From Streptomyces cyaneochromogenes (GTDB lineage: Bacteria; Actinomycetota; Actinomycetes; Streptomycetales; Streptomycetaceae), in assembly GCF_003963535.1 (NCBI RefSeq), contig NZ_CP034539.1, positions 7,440,001 to 7,504,000 of the forward strand: DNA of 64,000 nucleotides. The letters are read 5' to 3'. How positions within the stretch are numbered: position 1 is the stretch's first letter; each line of letters starts with the position of its first letter. The notes under the pieces are model-generated. The model made no database searches, had not been told where the DNA came from, and was given only the letters and a program-made list of their open reading frames with translations. The position numbers were made by a program, and so were the translations under genes. Of this stretch, positions 1-7,639 are shown piece by piece.

Positions 1-271
1 CGCGCGCGTGAGCTGTGGGCACGACGACGCCCGGGGGAGCGGCCCCCGACGGAGACGGGGAGTTCCGGGGAGAACTCCTCCTCCTGAGCCCGGACGTGCG
101 GACCGCTGTGCCGCGGTGACAGCTGCTGGGCGGGGATCCGGTGGCGACGGAGGTCCGCGCCGGAAACCGGCGGTGAGAGCGGTGGGGCGGGAGGCCGGCG
201 TGACAGAGGCCGTGCGAGCCCGGGGCGTTGGCGGACCGCGAACGTAGTCTCGGAGGTGCCGTGTGGTGCGC
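1..271. other. Intergenic DNA upstream of recA, no gene recognised
   Basis: The short reading frames here have Arg/Gly/Pro-rich random composition, no convincing ribosome binding site and no recognisable motif. No upstream neighbour of recA falls inside the window. I see nothing functional until the promoter that begins at about 272. Confidence 0.5.
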
Positions 272-301
272 TTGACACGAAAATCGAACATCCATTCTCA
301 T
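272..301 (+). promoter_or_regulatory. recA promoter with embedded LexA (SOS) box
   Basis: TTGACA at 272-277 is a consensus -35. TTCTCA(T) at 295-301 is a plausible -10 after a 17-bp spacer. Between and overlapping them is GAACatccATTC (286-297), a GAAC-N4-GTTC LexA/Cheo-type box with one mismatch. LexA binding here would occlude RNA polymerase. From memory the same sequence has been described for the S. lividans recA promoter. The untranslated leader to the ATG would be about 155 nt. Confidence 0.8.
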
Positions 302-363
302 GGAAGCTCCGGCAAGGCTCCCGGCGGGCATTTCGCCACGGTTTCGACGTAGAAGTGCCCGAG

Positions 364-372
364 TTATCCACA
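364..372 (+). promoter_or_regulatory. DnaA-box-like nonamer in the recA leader
   Basis: The sequence TTATCCACA is a perfect match to the strong DnaA box consensus. It lies about 90 nt upstream of the recA start codon. The same 13-mer TTATCCACAGGCC recurs at 62295-62307. Binding by DnaA is inference only. Confidence 0.35.
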
Positions 373-461
373 GGCCGGACGGGCGTCGGGGCGCATTGTC
401 AGTGGCAGGCGTTAGCGTCTTTGACGTGAAGCGATCGACTCAAGCAAACCGGGTGGAACCC

Positions 462-1586
462 ATGGCAGGAACCGACCGCGAGAAGGCGCTCGACGCCGCG
501 CTCGCACAGATTGAACGGCAATTCGGCAAGGGCGCGGTCATGCGCATGGGCGAGCGGTCGATGGAGCCCATCGAGGTCATCTCGACCGGCTCGACCGCCC
601 TCGACGTGGCCCTCGGCGTCGGCGGCCTGCCGCGCGGCCGTGTCGTGGAGATCTACGGCCCGGAGTCCTCCGGTAAGACGACCCTGACTCTGCACGCGGT
701 GGCGAACGCCCAGAAGGCGGGCGGCCAGGTCGCCTTCGTGGACGCGGAGCACGCCCTCGACCCCGAGTACGCGAAGAAGCTCGGCGTCGACATCGACAAC
801 CTGATCCTGTCCCAGCCCGACAACGGCGAGCAGGCGCTGGAGATCGTGGACATGCTGGTCCGCTCCGGCGCGCTCGACCTGATCGTCATCGACTCCGTCG
901 CCGCGCTCGTCCCGCGCGCGGAGATCGAGGGCGAGATGGGCGACAGCCACGTCGGTCTGCAGGCCCGTCTGATGAGCCAGGCCCTGCGGAAGATCACCAG
1001 CGCGCTCAACCAGTCCAAGACCACCGCGATCTTCATCAACCAGCTCCGCGAGAAGATCGGCGTGATGTTCGGTTCGCCGGAGACCACGACCGGTGGCCGG
1101 GCGCTGAAGTTCTACGCCTCGGTGCGTATCGACATCCGGCGCATCGAGACCCTGAAGGACGGCACCGAGGCGGTCGGCAACCGCACCCGCTGCAAGGTCG
1201 TCAAGAACAAGGTCGCGCCGCCCTTCAAGCAGGCCGAGTTCGACATCCTCTACGGCCAGGGCATCAGCCGTGAGGGCGGTCTGATCGACATGGGCGTGGA
1301 GCACGGCTTCGTCCGCAAGGCCGGCGCCTGGTACACGTACGAGGGCGACCAGCTCGGCCAGGGCAAGGAGAACGCGCGCAACTTCCTGAAGGACAACCCC
1401 GACCTGGCCAACGAGATCGAGAAGAAGATCAAGGAAAAGCTGGGCGTCGGCGTGCGACCGGAGGAGCCCGCCGCCGAACCCGGTGCGGACGCCGCGGTCT
1501 CCGCCACCCCGGACGACGCCGCGAAGACGGTGCCCGCCCCGGCGGCCAAGGCAGCCAAGACCAAGGCCGCCGCAGCCAAGAGCTGA
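462..1586 (+). CDS. recA: RecA recombinase
   Basis: RecA is a DNA-dependent ATPase that forms filaments on single-stranded DNA, catalyses strand exchange and triggers LexA self-cleavage. The 374-residue protein has Walker A GPESSGKT (residues 66-73), a Walker B-like LIVIDS near residue 140 and the L2-region QLREKIGVMFGSPETTTGG. The tail after about residue 330 is Ala/Lys-rich, as is usual in Streptomyces. I chose the ATG at 462, preceded by GGTGGA, because family similarity starts at MAGTDREKALDAAL; the upstream in-frame sequence is leader RNA. recX starts 4 nt after the stop, so the two genes are probably co-transcribed and translationally coupled. A LexA-box promoter precedes it. Confidence 0.98.
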   Translation: MAGTDREKALDAALAQIERQFGKGAVMRMGERSMEPIEVISTGSTALDVALGVGGLPRGRVVEIYGPESSGKTTLTLHAVANAQKAGGQVAFVDAEHALDPEYAKKLGVDIDNLILSQPDNGEQALEIVDMLVRSGALDLIVIDSVAALVPRAEIEGEMGDSHVGLQARLMSQALRKITSALNQSKTTAIFINQLREKIGVMFGSPETTTGGRALKFYASVRIDIRRIETLKDGTEAVGNRTRCKVVKNKVAPPFKQAEFDILYGQGISREGGLIDMGVEHGFVRKAGAWYTYEGDQLGQGKENARNFLKDNPDLANEIEKKIKEKLGVGVRPEEPAAEPGADAAVSATPDDAAKTVPAPAAKAAKTKAAAAKS

Positions 1587-1589
1587 CCC

Positions 1590-2573
1590 GTGACGCGACG
1601 AACGGACTGGGCCGAGTACGCCGCCTATCCGGACGCTCCGCTGGAGCGGGGGAAAGGCGGCGACGAGGGCTCCTCAAGGATGGGCGGAGACGTCTACGGC
1701 GGGGACACGGCCCATGACACGGACGGGGGGAGCGGCGGCACGCGGCCGTACGGCACGAGTACGCGGGCGTCGTACGGGGGGTTCCAGGGCGAGTCGGGCC
1801 TGGCGTATGACGACGGCCCGGGCCGGACGTATGGCGACGGGTCCGGCCATGGTGCGGTGGACGGCGAGGCGTGGCCGGAAGACGGCTCGGTGCTCGATGC
1901 CGAGGGCGGTGCGCCCCGCGGTGGCTCGCGCCGGGGCCGTGGCGGGGCTCGGTATCGGGGTTCGGAAGGCTCGGGCGGCTCACGCGGGCGTCGTCGGCGC
2001 GGCCGCACAGAGCCGTCCGGTGAGGACGGAGGTGCCTCTTCCTCGTCGAGGGCCGAGGAGAGGACGCCCCCAGGGGACCCGGTGGAGCAGGCGCGGGCGA
2101 TCTGTCTGCGCCTGCTCACCGGGACCCCGCGCACGCGGAAGCAGCTCGCGGACGCCCTGCGCAAGCGGGAGATCCCGGACGACGCCGCCGAGGAGGTGCT
2201 GTCGCGGTTCGAGGAGGTCGGCCTCATCAACGACAGCGCGTTCGCGGACGCCTGGGTGGAGTCCCGGCATCACGGCCGGGGACTGGCCCGACGCGCGCTC
2301 GCCCGGGAACTGCGGACCAAGGGCGTCGACTCCACGCTGATCGACGCGGCCGTCGCACAGCTCGACTCCGAGCAGGAAGAGGCGACCGCACGCGAACTCG
2401 TCGCCCGCAAGCTGGGCTCCACACGCGGCCTCGACCGCGACAAGCGCCTGCGCCGCCTCGCGGGCATGCTCGCCCGCAAGGGCTACCCCGAGGGGATGGC
2501 TCTGCGGGTGGTCCGACAGGCACTGGAGGAAGAGGGCGAGGACACGGAGTTCCTCGAGGACGAGGGGTTCTGA
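1590..2573 (+). CDS. recX: RecX regulatory protein with long N-terminal extension
   Basis: RecX binds RecA filaments and inhibits recombinase and coprotease activity. The conserved RecX helical repeats occupy about residues 163-310, beginning PVEQARAICLRLLTGTPRT and including GLINDSAFADAWVESR. The first ~160 residues are a Gly/Ser/Asp/Arg-rich, apparently disordered extension with a basic stretch (SRRGRGGARYRG, GSRGRRRRGR). Typical RecX proteins are about 150-200 residues, so this one (327) is roughly twice the usual size. The GTG start follows the recA stop by 3 nt. If translation began internally the extension would be lost, but no better start with a Shine-Dalgarno is obvious. Confidence 0.9.
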   Translation: MTRRTDWAEYAAYPDAPLERGKGGDEGSSRMGGDVYGGDTAHDTDGGSGGTRPYGTSTRASYGGFQGESGLAYDDGPGRTYGDGSGHGAVDGEAWPEDGSVLDAEGGAPRGGSRRGRGGARYRGSEGSGGSRGRRRRGRTEPSGEDGGASSSSRAEERTPPGDPVEQARAICLRLLTGTPRTRKQLADALRKREIPDDAAEEVLSRFEEVGLINDSAFADAWVESRHHGRGLARRALARELRTKGVDSTLIDAAVAQLDSEQEEATARELVARKLGSTRGLDRDKRLRRLAGMLARKGYPEGMALRVVRQALEEEGEDTEFLEDEGF

Positions 2574-2992
2574 TCCTGGTAGTGCGGCCGGGAGCGGGCG
2601 CTGGGAGCAGGCGGGCGGCGAGGTCCGTGGCCGCGGGATTCCGGCCCTGGCCCCGGCACGGTGGACGCGCGGGGGCGCCCATCGCGTTCGGGGCCGGGTT
2701 CGGAGCGGAGGGCGGGCCGCAGGGCGCGTCTCGCTCGCCCAGCCAGATGGCAGGCCGTGACTACGGGCACGACACGGGCGTGCGGATACGGCCCTGGTGT
2801 ACGGGTATGGCACTGGTGCAGAGCTTCGCGGAACTGCGGGGCCGTTACCGGCCCTTCGGGACCGTGCGTGCCGCCCGCCCGCTCAAGGCGCGATGGAGCG
2901 GCCGCCAGAGGCTCCAAGGCCACGCGGACACGGCCGCTCTCCTGACCGCCGCGCCCCTGCCCTGCCCTCCGGGCGTCGTCCTCGGAACGCCT
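2574..2992. other. Gap between recX and the rhodanese gene; no gene recognised
   Basis: Open frames exist on both strands because of high G+C, but none has a family motif, a good ribosome binding site or sensible composition. recX and the rhodanese gene converge here. No perfect long hairpin terminator was spotted. Confidence 0.4.
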
Positions 2993-3598
2993 CTAGGCCT
3001 CCACCCCAGCCGCGACACCCGCTCCCGACGTCACCGCAAGCCCCTCCGCCCACCACGCCTGGAACCCCCCGACGAGATCGGTGGCCCGGTGCAGCCCCAG
3101 GCGTCGTAGCGACTCGGCTGCCAGACTCGACGCGTAGCCCTCGTTGCAGATCACCACGACTCGCAGGTCGTGGCTCGTGGCCTCGGGGGCTCGATGGCTG
3201 CCCTGTGGGTCGAGGCGCCACTCCAGTTCGTTGCGCTCGACGACGAGGGCGCCTGGGATCAACCCGTCCCGCTCGCGCAGGGCTGCGTAGCGGATGTCGA
3301 CCAGCAGCGCTTCGCCGTGCTGCGCCAACTCGTACGCCTCACGTGGCTCGACCCGCGTGTAGCCGGCGCGTACCCGCTCCAGCAACTCGTCGATGCCGAC
3401 AGGCGGTTCAGCCACGCCGTCGCCCACACCCGCCTGAGCCTCGCCTCCACGGAGCGCCTGCGCGCTCGCGCCGCCTATGCCTACTTCCAGCTCGCCCTGG
3501 CCGCCCGCAGGCCCGCTCGCGCCACTCACAGCCAGCTCACCCCCACCAACCGGCCGTCCGGCCAAGCCCCGCACCGAAGCAGCGCCGCTCACCTGCAC
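2993..3598 (-). CDS. Rhodanese-like sulfurtransferase
   Basis: A single rhodanese domain (about residues 70-190) carries the active-site loop CNEGYAS with the persulfide-forming Cys in VVICNEGYAS. The CH2A-like motif LLVDIR and the terminal GGFQAWWAEGL are also present. Such proteins carry sulfane sulfur between donors and acceptors. It lies 20 nt downstream of the cysteine dioxygenase gene on the same strand, pointing to a cysteine/sulfur catabolism operon. The GTG start at 3598 has GGGGA eight nt upstream. The first ~65 residues are low-complexity Gly/Ala, so a later start near MxGIDELLERV cannot be excluded. Confidence 0.85.
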   Translation of the reverse strand: MQVSGAASVRGLAGRPVGGGELAVSGASGPAGGQGELEVGIGGASAQALRGGEAQAGVGDGVAEPPVGIDELLERVRAGYTRVEPREAYELAQHGEALLVDIRYAALRERDGLIPGALVVERNELEWRLDPQGSHRAPEATSHDLRVVVICNEGYASSLAAESLRRLGLHRATDLVGGFQAWWAEGLAVTSGAGVAAGVEA

Positions 3599-3618
3599 AG
3601 ATCACGTCCCCGTGCCAC

Positions 3619-4218
3619 TCACTGCCAGTCCTCCGGCCGCTCCACCTGCTCCAGGCGCAGAATCGGGCCGCTGCGGCTGAAGCGGCGGATCTGCGGCAGG
3701 GGCGGGTAGTAGGCGTGAACGGAGATCGCGTGCTGTTCGGCGCTGGAGTCGTTGAGGACCTCGTGTACATGGTGGCGGCCGAAAGAGCGGCCCTTGCCGG
3801 CCGGCAGCCGGCGTTCGCGGTCCACGCCGTCCGCCAGTTCCAGCGTCTTCCAGCCGTCGGCGGGCAACCGGACGGCGAGTGAGTGCTCCTTGAGCTCACC
3901 GGCCGCCGTCACGAAGGCCCCGACCGACTCGGCGTGGTCGTGCCAGCCGGTGCCGGTTCCGGGCGGCCAGCCGATCAGCCAGGCCTCGCTGCCGCCGGGG
4001 CCTTCGAGCCGCACCCAGGTACGGCCCTCGGGGTCGAGCGGAAGCGAGGCGATCAAGTCGGCGTCGGCGGCGGCACGCCGGACGAAGTCGAGGAGATCCG
4101 CCTGCGTGGGCGTGGCAGCGGGAGCCGACGTGGAAACCGGTGAGGAAGTGGGCGTCGAGACCGGTGCGGCTACCGGCTGAGAAGCGGCAACGGCGGCAGA
4201 AGGGACAGACACGGGCAC
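3619..4218 (-). CDS. Cysteine dioxygenase (cupin family)
   Basis: The enzyme oxidises L-cysteine to cysteine sulfinate using a mononuclear non-haem iron. The cupin motifs are visible: TGWHDHAESVGAF gives the first two His ligands, and GRHHVHEVLND plus HAISVHAYYPPL give the distal His and the catalytic Tyr region. The length of 199 residues suits a bacterial CDO with a Ser/Thr/Pro/Ala-rich N-terminus. The GTG at 4218 is preceded by CAGGA. Reading further upstream would run into a leader peptide and hairpin. It is co-directional with the rhodanese gene. A 15-codon Cys-containing leader lies 88 nt upstream, suggesting cysteine-responsive control. Confidence 0.88.
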   Translation of the reverse strand: MPVSVPSAAVAASQPVAAPVSTPTSSPVSTSAPAATPTQADLLDFVRRAAADADLIASLPLDPEGRTWVRLEGPGGSEAWLIGWPPGTGTGWHDHAESVGAFVTAAGELKEHSLAVRLPADGWKTLELADGVDRERRLPAGKGRSFGRHHVHEVLNDSSAEQHAISVHAYYPPLPQIRRFSRSGPILRLEQVERPEDWQ

Positions 4219-4241
4219 CGTCCTGAAGAGAGTTCGCGAAG

Positions 4242-4286
4242 AGCGCGCGACGGCAGAGGCGTCATACGACGGGAGCGGCGCGCGCT
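4242..4286 (-). promoter_or_regulatory. Candidate attenuation hairpin between leader peptide and cysteine dioxygenase
   Basis: On the transcribed strand AGCGCGCG (4286-4279) can pair with CGCGCGCT (4249-4242), an 8-bp G/C stem around a 29-nt loop. It sits between the leader peptide stop (4307) and the GTG of the dioxygenase (4218), just upstream of its Shine-Dalgarno. A role in attenuation is inference from this position. Confidence 0.35.
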
Positions 4287-4306
4287 GGAGGAAAAGGGAT
4301 GCGAGT

Positions 4307-4354
4307 TCAGCAGGACGGGCGACACACGCAGCCCGCATAGCGGACGAGGTCCAT
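4307..4354 (-). CDS. 15-residue cysteine-containing leader peptide
   Basis: Translation from the ATG at 4354 gives MDLVRYAGCVCRPSC followed by TGA. The start is preceded by GGAGGG at a 5-nt distance, one of the strongest ribosome binding sites in this region. Three of fifteen residues are Cys (positions 9, 11, 15). The MDLVRYAG core resembles the (H)VDLxRxxS...C actinobacterial putative leader peptides found ahead of sulfur-metabolism genes. Ribosome stalling at Cys codons when Cys-tRNA is scarce could tune the dioxygenase, which destroys cysteine. That mechanism is inference. An upstream in-frame ATG at 4393 would give a 28-residue form but lacks a Shine-Dalgarno. Confidence 0.65.
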   Translation of the reverse strand: MDLVRYAGCVCRPSC

Positions 4355-4575
4355 ATGGACCCTCCGCCACAGGCGCACACAGGTGTCGGTCATGGTCGGG
4401 AGTACACCATGGCGGTGCGAACCGGTCAACTCGCTGCCATTTGATTCCTGCGAGGACACCCCGGCGCGCATGCCGGGGAACAATCGAGCCCTGTGACGGC
4501 GACGCGGAGCGTCGCCGTGTCCAATGTCTTGAGGCGCGGAGCGCCCGCGAGACCGTCGAGGGAAGCAGATAGGGT

Positions 4576-4591
4576 GCGAACGCACGTTCGC
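4576..4591. promoter_or_regulatory. LexA-box-like palindrome upstream of tnpB
   Basis: The sequence gcGAACgcacGTTCgc contains both half-sites of the actinobacterial SOS box GAAC-N4-GTTC without mismatch, flanked by a further GC/GC match. It lies about 120 nt upstream of the chosen tnpB start. It matches the half-site consensus better than the boxes at recA and lexA in this window. Whether LexA binds is untested, and chance or element-end structure are alternatives. Confidence 0.45.
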
Positions 4592-4709
4592 GTGTTCGCT
4601 AGTTGTGGTGGCTGCGGCGCGATGAGGGTACGGGTGTACGTCTATCGCACGTACGGTCTTGTCAGGGAATTGGGGATGAGCGGGCGAAGCTGTGGAGGAG
4701 GGTGGTGGC

Positions 4710-5924
4710 GTGCCGGTGCTGAAGGAGGGAGGGCATGCCCGGTACACGTACCGCCTGCGTGTGTCCTCGACCGCCCGCGCGCAACTGCTTGCGGACTGGG
4801 ACCGCTGTCGGTGGGTATGGAACGAGTGCGTGGCCAAGTCCAAGGTCGTGCATGCTCACAACAAGGCGCACCCGGAGGGCAAGCAGACCTGTGGCCCGGC
4901 GCAGCTCGACAAGATGCTGACCGAGGCGCGAGAGCTTACGCCGTGGCTCCGCGAGGGCTCCAGCGTTCCGCAACAGCAGCTGATCCGGGACTTCGGCAAG
5001 TCCCGCGCCAAGGCACAGAAGGACGTCCGGGAACGCCTGCCTCAGCGGCGGCGGGCTGGTATGCCGAAGTGGAAGAAGAAGCGCGATGCCTTGCCAACGC
5101 TGAACTACTCCCGGCGCGGGTTCCGGCTGAAGGGCGATCGCCTGCACTTGGCGGGCGGGATCGTGTTAACCGTGGTGTGGTCGCGTAGCCTGCCCGCCGA
5201 ACCCTCCTCGGTGCGTGTGTACCAAGACAGCGTCGGGCACTGGTACTGCTCCTTCGTGGCCCCCACGCATGTTCAGCCGCTACCGGAGACCGGCCGGGTA
5301 CTCGGCGTGGACTGGGGAGTCAAGGAGACCGCCACCACCACCTCCGACGCCCACGACCTCGTGCACGCTCAGCACGGGAAGAAGGCCCATGCCAGGCTGA
5401 CCCGGTACGACCGGATGATGGCCCGTCGAAAACCGAAAAAGGGGCAGGCCGCCTCGGAAGGCTACCGCGAGGCGAAGAAGCTGCGGGCGAAGACCTATCA
5501 GAAGATCGCCCGGCAGCGGCAGGACACCGGCCGCAAGTGGGCGAAGAGGGTCGTGACCGACCACGACGCCATCGCCGTCGAGGACTTCAAGCCGAATTTC
5601 CTCGCCAAGTCCTCGCTGGCGCGCAAGGCGGCGGACGCTGCCATCGGCGCCACCAAGAAGGCCCTGATCGACATGGGCCGCAAGCATGGGCGGGACATCC
5701 GTCTCGTGCATCCCGCGCACACCACTATGGACTGCGCGTCGTGCGGAGCGAGAACCAAGCACGCATTGCCGCTGTCCGAGCGCACCTACAACTGCACTGC
5801 GTGCGCTGTCGTCTCTCCCAGAGACAAGAACTCCGCACGCGTGATGCTCGTCCGGGCAGGTCTGATCCCGGCTGGTGCCGAGGGCGTAAGACCTCTGGGA
5901 GCGCTGCTCCCAGAGGCAGCCTGA
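4710..5924 (+). CDS. tnpB: TnpB RNA-guided endonuclease (IS605 OrfB)
   Basis: TnpB proteins are omega-RNA-guided nucleases, ancestors of Cas12, that promote retention of IS200/IS605 elements. All three RuvC acidic residues are present: D in GVDWG (about 201), E in AVEDF (about 291) and D in PRDKNSARV (about 372). A four-Cys zinc ribbon (CASC...CTAC) lies between the second and third. An N-terminal basic domain starts ARYTYRLRVSS. The length of 404 residues is normal, so the nuclease looks intact. I chose GTG 4710 because GGAGGAGG precedes it; GTG 4692 is an alternative. No tnpA is adjacent, so mobility would need one in trans. Confidence 0.9.
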   Translation: MPVLKEGGHARYTYRLRVSSTARAQLLADWDRCRWVWNECVAKSKVVHAHNKAHPEGKQTCGPAQLDKMLTEARELTPWLREGSSVPQQQLIRDFGKSRAKAQKDVRERLPQRRRAGMPKWKKKRDALPTLNYSRRGFRLKGDRLHLAGGIVLTVVWSRSLPAEPSSVRVYQDSVGHWYCSFVAPTHVQPLPETGRVLGVDWGVKETATTTSDAHDLVHAQHGKKAHARLTRYDRMMARRKPKKGQAASEGYREAKKLRAKTYQKIARQRQDTGRKWAKRVVTDHDAIAVEDFKPNFLAKSSLARKAADAAIGATKKALIDMGRKHGRDIRLVHPAHTTMDCASCGARTKHALPLSERTYNCTACAVVSPRDKNSARVMLVRAGLIPAGAEGVRPLGALLPEAA

Positions 5925-5962
5925 GCCAGGAATCCCATCCCGTCAGGGAGGGGAGCAGTCAA
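5830..5962 (+). ncRNA. Putative omega-RNA (reRNA) scaffold at the tnpB 3' end
   Basis: In TnpB elements the guide RNA is made from the 3' end of the gene plus the right element end. Here a perfect 11-bp stem with a 3-nt loop (arms 5892-5902 and 5906-5916) overlaps the last codons of tnpB. A second hairpin (about 5936-5955, TCCC/GGGA core) precedes the AGTCAA end. The guide would then be the flanking DNA starting tatgcggaccgcacagttgt at 5963. The 5' boundary given is arbitrary. Confidence 0.6.
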
Positions 5963-6013
5963 TATGCGGACCGCACAGTTGTATGAAATGAGTACCACTT
6001 CCGTAGGGCACCG

Positions 6014-7639
6014 TCAGCGCGACCCAGCCGCCGCCCCGGCCTGCACCTTGACCGGTCCGCCCAGCGCCGCCTCGGCCGCCGCGTACAGATCGGCCGGCCG
6101 CACCCCGCTCAACGCCGTCACCAGGTGCCCGTCGGGCCGCACCAGCAGGACCGAGTGCGCGGCCGCACCCGGGTAGCTCTCCGCGACCAGCAGCTCCGCC
6201 GGATAGGGGAGCGCCGTCACCGCCGCCACCAGCCGGGGCATGATCCCCGCGGTCACCCAGTGCTTGCGCTCCCACACGCCTGTGCCCGGCGCGATCAGCA
6301 GGACCAGCAGAGCGTTGCGACCGAGCCGGTCCCGCAGCCGTACGAAGGAGCCGTCCTCGGCAGTGACCCGTACGTCCACGACCTGCCCGCCGCGTGGTGT
6401 GTCCACGGGGACCTCGCCCTCAAGGTCCTGGGGCGCGAGCGGCGAGGCGGCATACGACCCCGGCCCACCGATCGCTCCCTGTCCCAGGTGGCCGTCCATC
6501 AGCAGCGCGTCGTGGCCGCGGGCGGAGCCGGGCACGTACGCGCGCAGCCCTCCGCCGCCGCGCAGCAGCGGCAGCGCCTGGTCAGCGGCGCGCAGCCGGG
6601 CGGAGACGACGGCGCGGCGCTCCGCCTGGTAGCTGTCGAGCAGCGCCTCGTGGTGCCCGTGGTGCCAGGCCGGCGCCAGCTTCCAGGCGAGGTTGTCGGC
6701 GTCCCGCAGCCCCTCGTCGAGCCCGTGCGTGCCCAGCGTGCCGAGGCAGTGCGCCGCGTCCCCGGCGAGGAAGACGCGGCCCACGCGCCAGCGGCGGGCC
6801 AGCCGGTGGTGGACCGTGTGAACTCCGGTGTCGAGGAGTTCGTACGGTGGTGTCGGCCCGTCGGCCCAGCCGGCGAGCGTCTCCCGGACGCGAGCTACCA
6901 GTACCTCGGGCGTGACCAGGTCCTTGCCCGGCGGCAGCAGCCAGTCGAGGCGCCACACCCCGTCCGGAAGCGGCCGTCCGGTGACCTCCCCGCCCGAGGG
7001 TCCGGACGTCCGCCACGGCGGCATCCGATGGAGCAACGCCTCACCGCCCCACGGAAGTTCCGCCCGCAGTGCGGCCACGGCGTGTCGCTCCACCGCCGTA
7101 CGGCCGGGGAAACGGATGTCCAGGAGCTTGCGGACGGTCGAGCGCGGGCCGTCGCAGCCGACCAGGTAGCTGCCGCGCCACCAGGTGCCCTTGGGGCCGC
7201 GGGTGTGGGCGGTGACGCCCGAGGGCTCCTGCTCGACGGCGTCCAGTCGGCTGTCCACGGCGACCTTGACCAGCGGTTCGCCGACGAGGGCGGCGCGCAG
7301 GGCGCCGGTCAGCACGTGCTGGGCGATGTGCAGGGGCGCGGGGTTCGTGCCGCTCTCGGGGCCTTCCGCCGCGTCGTCGAATTTGACCTCGCGCATCACC
7401 TGCTTGCGCCGGATCGCCCGCCATCCGGCCCAACGGGCCCCTGCTTCGGCGAGCGGTACGCCTGTCAGGCGCTCCATGAGGGCGGCGGTGTCCTCGCGCA
7501 GTACGACGGTGCGCGCGAGACGGGGCTCGTCCTTGCCGGGCCCCTCGTCGAGAACGACGGACGGTACCTCCTGACGCGCCAGCGCCAGGGCGAGCGTGAG
7601 CCCGACGGGCCCCGCTCCGACGATGATCACCGGGTCCAC
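6014..7639 (-). CDS. FAD-dependent aromatic monooxygenase (PHBH / PheA-TfdB class)
   Basis: The protein has the three FAD motifs of class A flavin monooxygenases. These are VIIVGAGPVGLTLALALA at the N-terminus, the DG-type GCDGPRSTVRKLL near residue 160 and FLAGDAAHCLGTLGTHGLDEGLRDADNLAWKLA near residue 290. A C-terminal thioredoxin-like region (about 440-540) is typical of the ~540-residue members. Such enzymes hydroxylate phenols or polyketide-type aromatics with NAD(P)H and oxygen; the substrate here is unknown. GTG 7639 follows AGGGGG by nine nt and begins directly at the Rossmann motif. The gene stands alone, with the TnpB element just beyond its 3' end. Confidence 0.85.
   Translation of the reverse strand: MDPVIIVGAGPVGLTLALALARQEVPSVVLDEGPGKDEPRLARTVVLREDTAALMERLTGVPLAEAGARWAGWRAIRRKQVMREVKFDDAAEGPESGTNPAPLHIAQHVLTGALRAALVGEPLVKVAVDSRLDAVEQEPSGVTAHTRGPKGTWWRGSYLVGCDGPRSTVRKLLDIRFPGRTAVERHAVAALRAELPWGGEALLHRMPPWRTSGPSGGEVTGRPLPDGVWRLDWLLPPGKDLVTPEVLVARVRETLAGWADGPTPPYELLDTGVHTVHHRLARRWRVGRVFLAGDAAHCLGTLGTHGLDEGLRDADNLAWKLAPAWHHGHHEALLDSYQAERRAVVSARLRAADQALPLLRGGGGLRAYVPGSARGHDALLMDGHLGQGAIGGPGSYAASPLAPQDLEGEVPVDTPRGGQVVDVRVTAEDGSFVRLRDRLGRNALLVLLIAPGTGVWERKHWVTAGIMPRLVAAVTALPYPAELLVAESYPGAAAHSVLLVRPDGHLVTALSGVRPADLYAAAEAALGGPVKVQAGAAAGSR

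Larger units (their letters stand above)
4496..5962 (+). mobile_element. IS200/IS605-superfamily element carrying only tnpB
   Basis: The unit contains a TnpB gene and a terminal structured RNA region but no Y1 transposase (TnpA) gene. The right end is taken at AGTCAA (ending 5962), just after an imperfect hairpin (about 5936-5955). IS608-type right ends also finish in TCAA. The left end is not fixed. A perfect 10-bp hairpin with GGA loop at 4496-4518 is followed by a second hairpin with the same loop (about 4532-4546), and TTGAT at 4441-4445 is a possible flanking motif. The element sits between the cysteine dioxygenase leader and the FAD monooxygenase 3' end and breaks no recognised gene. 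Confidence 0.7.

Noticed and set aside
8..247. 79-codon plus-strand frame before recA
   Set aside because: Arg/Gly/Pro-rich random composition, no family match and no good Shine-Dalgarno.
4493..5188. 231-codon frame overlapping the tnpB 5' half
   Set aside because: Out of frame with the clear TnpB protein and without motifs.
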